Positions 62,990-64,000 of a stretch of 64,000 nt of DNA are shown piece by piece; positions within the stretch are counted from its first letter, which is position 1, and each line of letters starts with the position of its first letter. Origin of the DNA: Pachyseris speciosa (taxonomy: Eukaryota > Cnidaria > Anthozoa > Scleractinia > Pachyseridae); the NCBI GenBank assembly GCA_016490735.1, contig JAEMWC010000160.1:1033501-1097500 (forward strand). The letters are read 5' to 3'. Made by a program: the position numbers and the translations under genes. The notes beneath the pieces are model-generated. The model was not told where the DNA came from and made no database searches. It saw only the letters and a program-made list of their open reading frames with translations.

Positions 62990-64000
62990 TCCTGAAGATA
63001 ACTTTTAACATGACTGAAAACTTAGACGGCAAGAAGTCAGAAGTATAATTTGTATGTCAATCTAACTGATTGCAGCTTTAGGTATCATAAGTCACTCAAG
63101 CAGAATTTAAGAGTTTATTATTTATTACTTCCTAACATTGTCCTAATATGGTCACAGGCGGCACTCAATATTCGCCGTAAGCACGCTTAGTTATAATATT
63201 GCGAATACAAAGCGATCAGCTCGGACCCCACGAAGAAATTTCCAAAGGCTTAGAAGGAGTTGTTCAAAGCATGATTAAGCTTATCCCGTTTAGGGTGAAA
63301 TTTGAATCCAGTTTAGTTACTGTTCAATACAAACATTTCCAAAATATTTTCACTCTTAAGTTTTGACTAAAATTTAACTTTACTTTATGCGTAAAATTTT
63401 AGTTTCAAAAGCTTCTCAATTAATGCTGGGTTACCGTTAATCCATTTACGAACAGCCGGGCTCAGTAAAAACACAAAATCTGCTGGATCCAAGTTAAGTA
63501 TTGATGGAGTCCACGTTCAGAGTAGAATCAGTTGAGCTGCCTATTTGCAACACCAAAATGATAATTATAATGTAGCACCGACAATAGAACTTACCCAGAA
63601 TAAAATTAAAGCAGCAGATGATCGCTCCACAGTTACAACTTTTCAACAACAGCTCAAGAACTCATTGTCAAAAAAGATACACCTTACAGCGTGTAGCTTG
63701 CTATCCTTTCAAGTTCCTGGTATAACGGCAACTCTTCCATTGTTCGATCAACACTAATATGGAGTCATCATCAGTGACAACTAGAGGCTCGGAACAAGCA
63801 TATTAAGATGACTTGCCGCTAAGCAGCGGAACAGGAATTTGGACGGGAGGATGTAGAGAGGAATCTTGTGTAAACCGGAATAGCTACAATAAGATTATAA
63901 GAGTGTTCCGGAGAATTACACTTATGGCGGTCCCTGTATCCTGAAGAAGAACGTTTTCTCGTTAGGTCCTATAAAACGAGGTTACACGACCCTTAACCTT
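62990..64000. other. Downstream of gene B, nothing identified
   Basis: 3' flank of gene B to the window edge. A 70-codon frame at 63545-63757 has no domain. A third paralogue could lie beyond the edge but nothing of it is visible. Confidence 0.4.

Overview
The window is animal nuclear DNA, most likely from an anthozoan cnidarian such as a stony coral. The evidence is split genes with GT-AG introns encoding secreted PAN, EGF, LamG and C-type-lectin modules, abundant AT-rich introns, TAA microsatellites, and a repeat load of Penelope-like, CR1/L2-like and R4-like retroelements, hAT and TTAA-site DNA transposons and many foldback MITEs. There is no prokaryotic or viral gene organisation. The species cannot be read from the sequence alone.

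Host genes. Two tandem, same-strand paralogues dominate the right two thirds. Gene A (19986-37789, six exons) joins into an open frame of 368 residues: signal peptide, PAN/apple, EGF, two calcium-binding EGFs, C-type lectin domain (CTLD). Gene B (45030-62982, seven exons) has the same plan with a LamG domain inserted before the CTLD. Its LamG exon is one base short, so the frame is broken as read. Splice phases match exon for exon: phase 1 after the signal peptide, phase 0 after PAN, phase 1 after every later module. The two lectin domains differ at the calcium/sugar site: EPN in A, KPKN in B. Both products should be secreted or extracellular-matrix proteins; a role in recognition, adhesion or skeletal matrix is inference. 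At the left end, two weaker convergent gene candidates (about 2.4-3.0 kb on +, 5.1-6.4 kb on -) each begin near a ZNF143/Staf-like promoter motif.

Mobile DNA, left to right: a 37-bp minisatellite (0.92-1.5 kb); a short hAT-derived MITE (3.1 kb); a Penelope-like element with a 931-bp inverted repeat (7.99-10.83 kb) inside a second inverted repeat block; a second minisatellite carrying the same 11-bp inverted-repeat core (11.7-12.1 kb); a cluster of R4-like LINE pieces in TAA repeats (13.8-18.5 kb); a second Penelope family (20.8, 36, 45.7-47.1, 55.0, 56.6 kb); a LINE ORF1 broken by a (GT)48 tract (25.7-26.6 kb); a TTAA-site element (29.0-30.2 kb); a nearly intact CR1/L2-like LINE nested in a Penelope copy (32.2-35.9 kb); another TTAA-site element with a hAT-type MITE nested in it (47.9-50.1 kb); a degenerate hAT transposon (51.5-53.7 kb); and tRNA-derived SINE-like copies (17.0, 56.2, 56.8, 57.7 kb). 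Most of these lie in introns of genes A and B, which explains their roughly 18-kb lengths for coding sequences of 1.1 and 1.7 kb.

Stretches without an entry are AT-rich unique-looking DNA in which I could not support a feature; the larger ones are listed.
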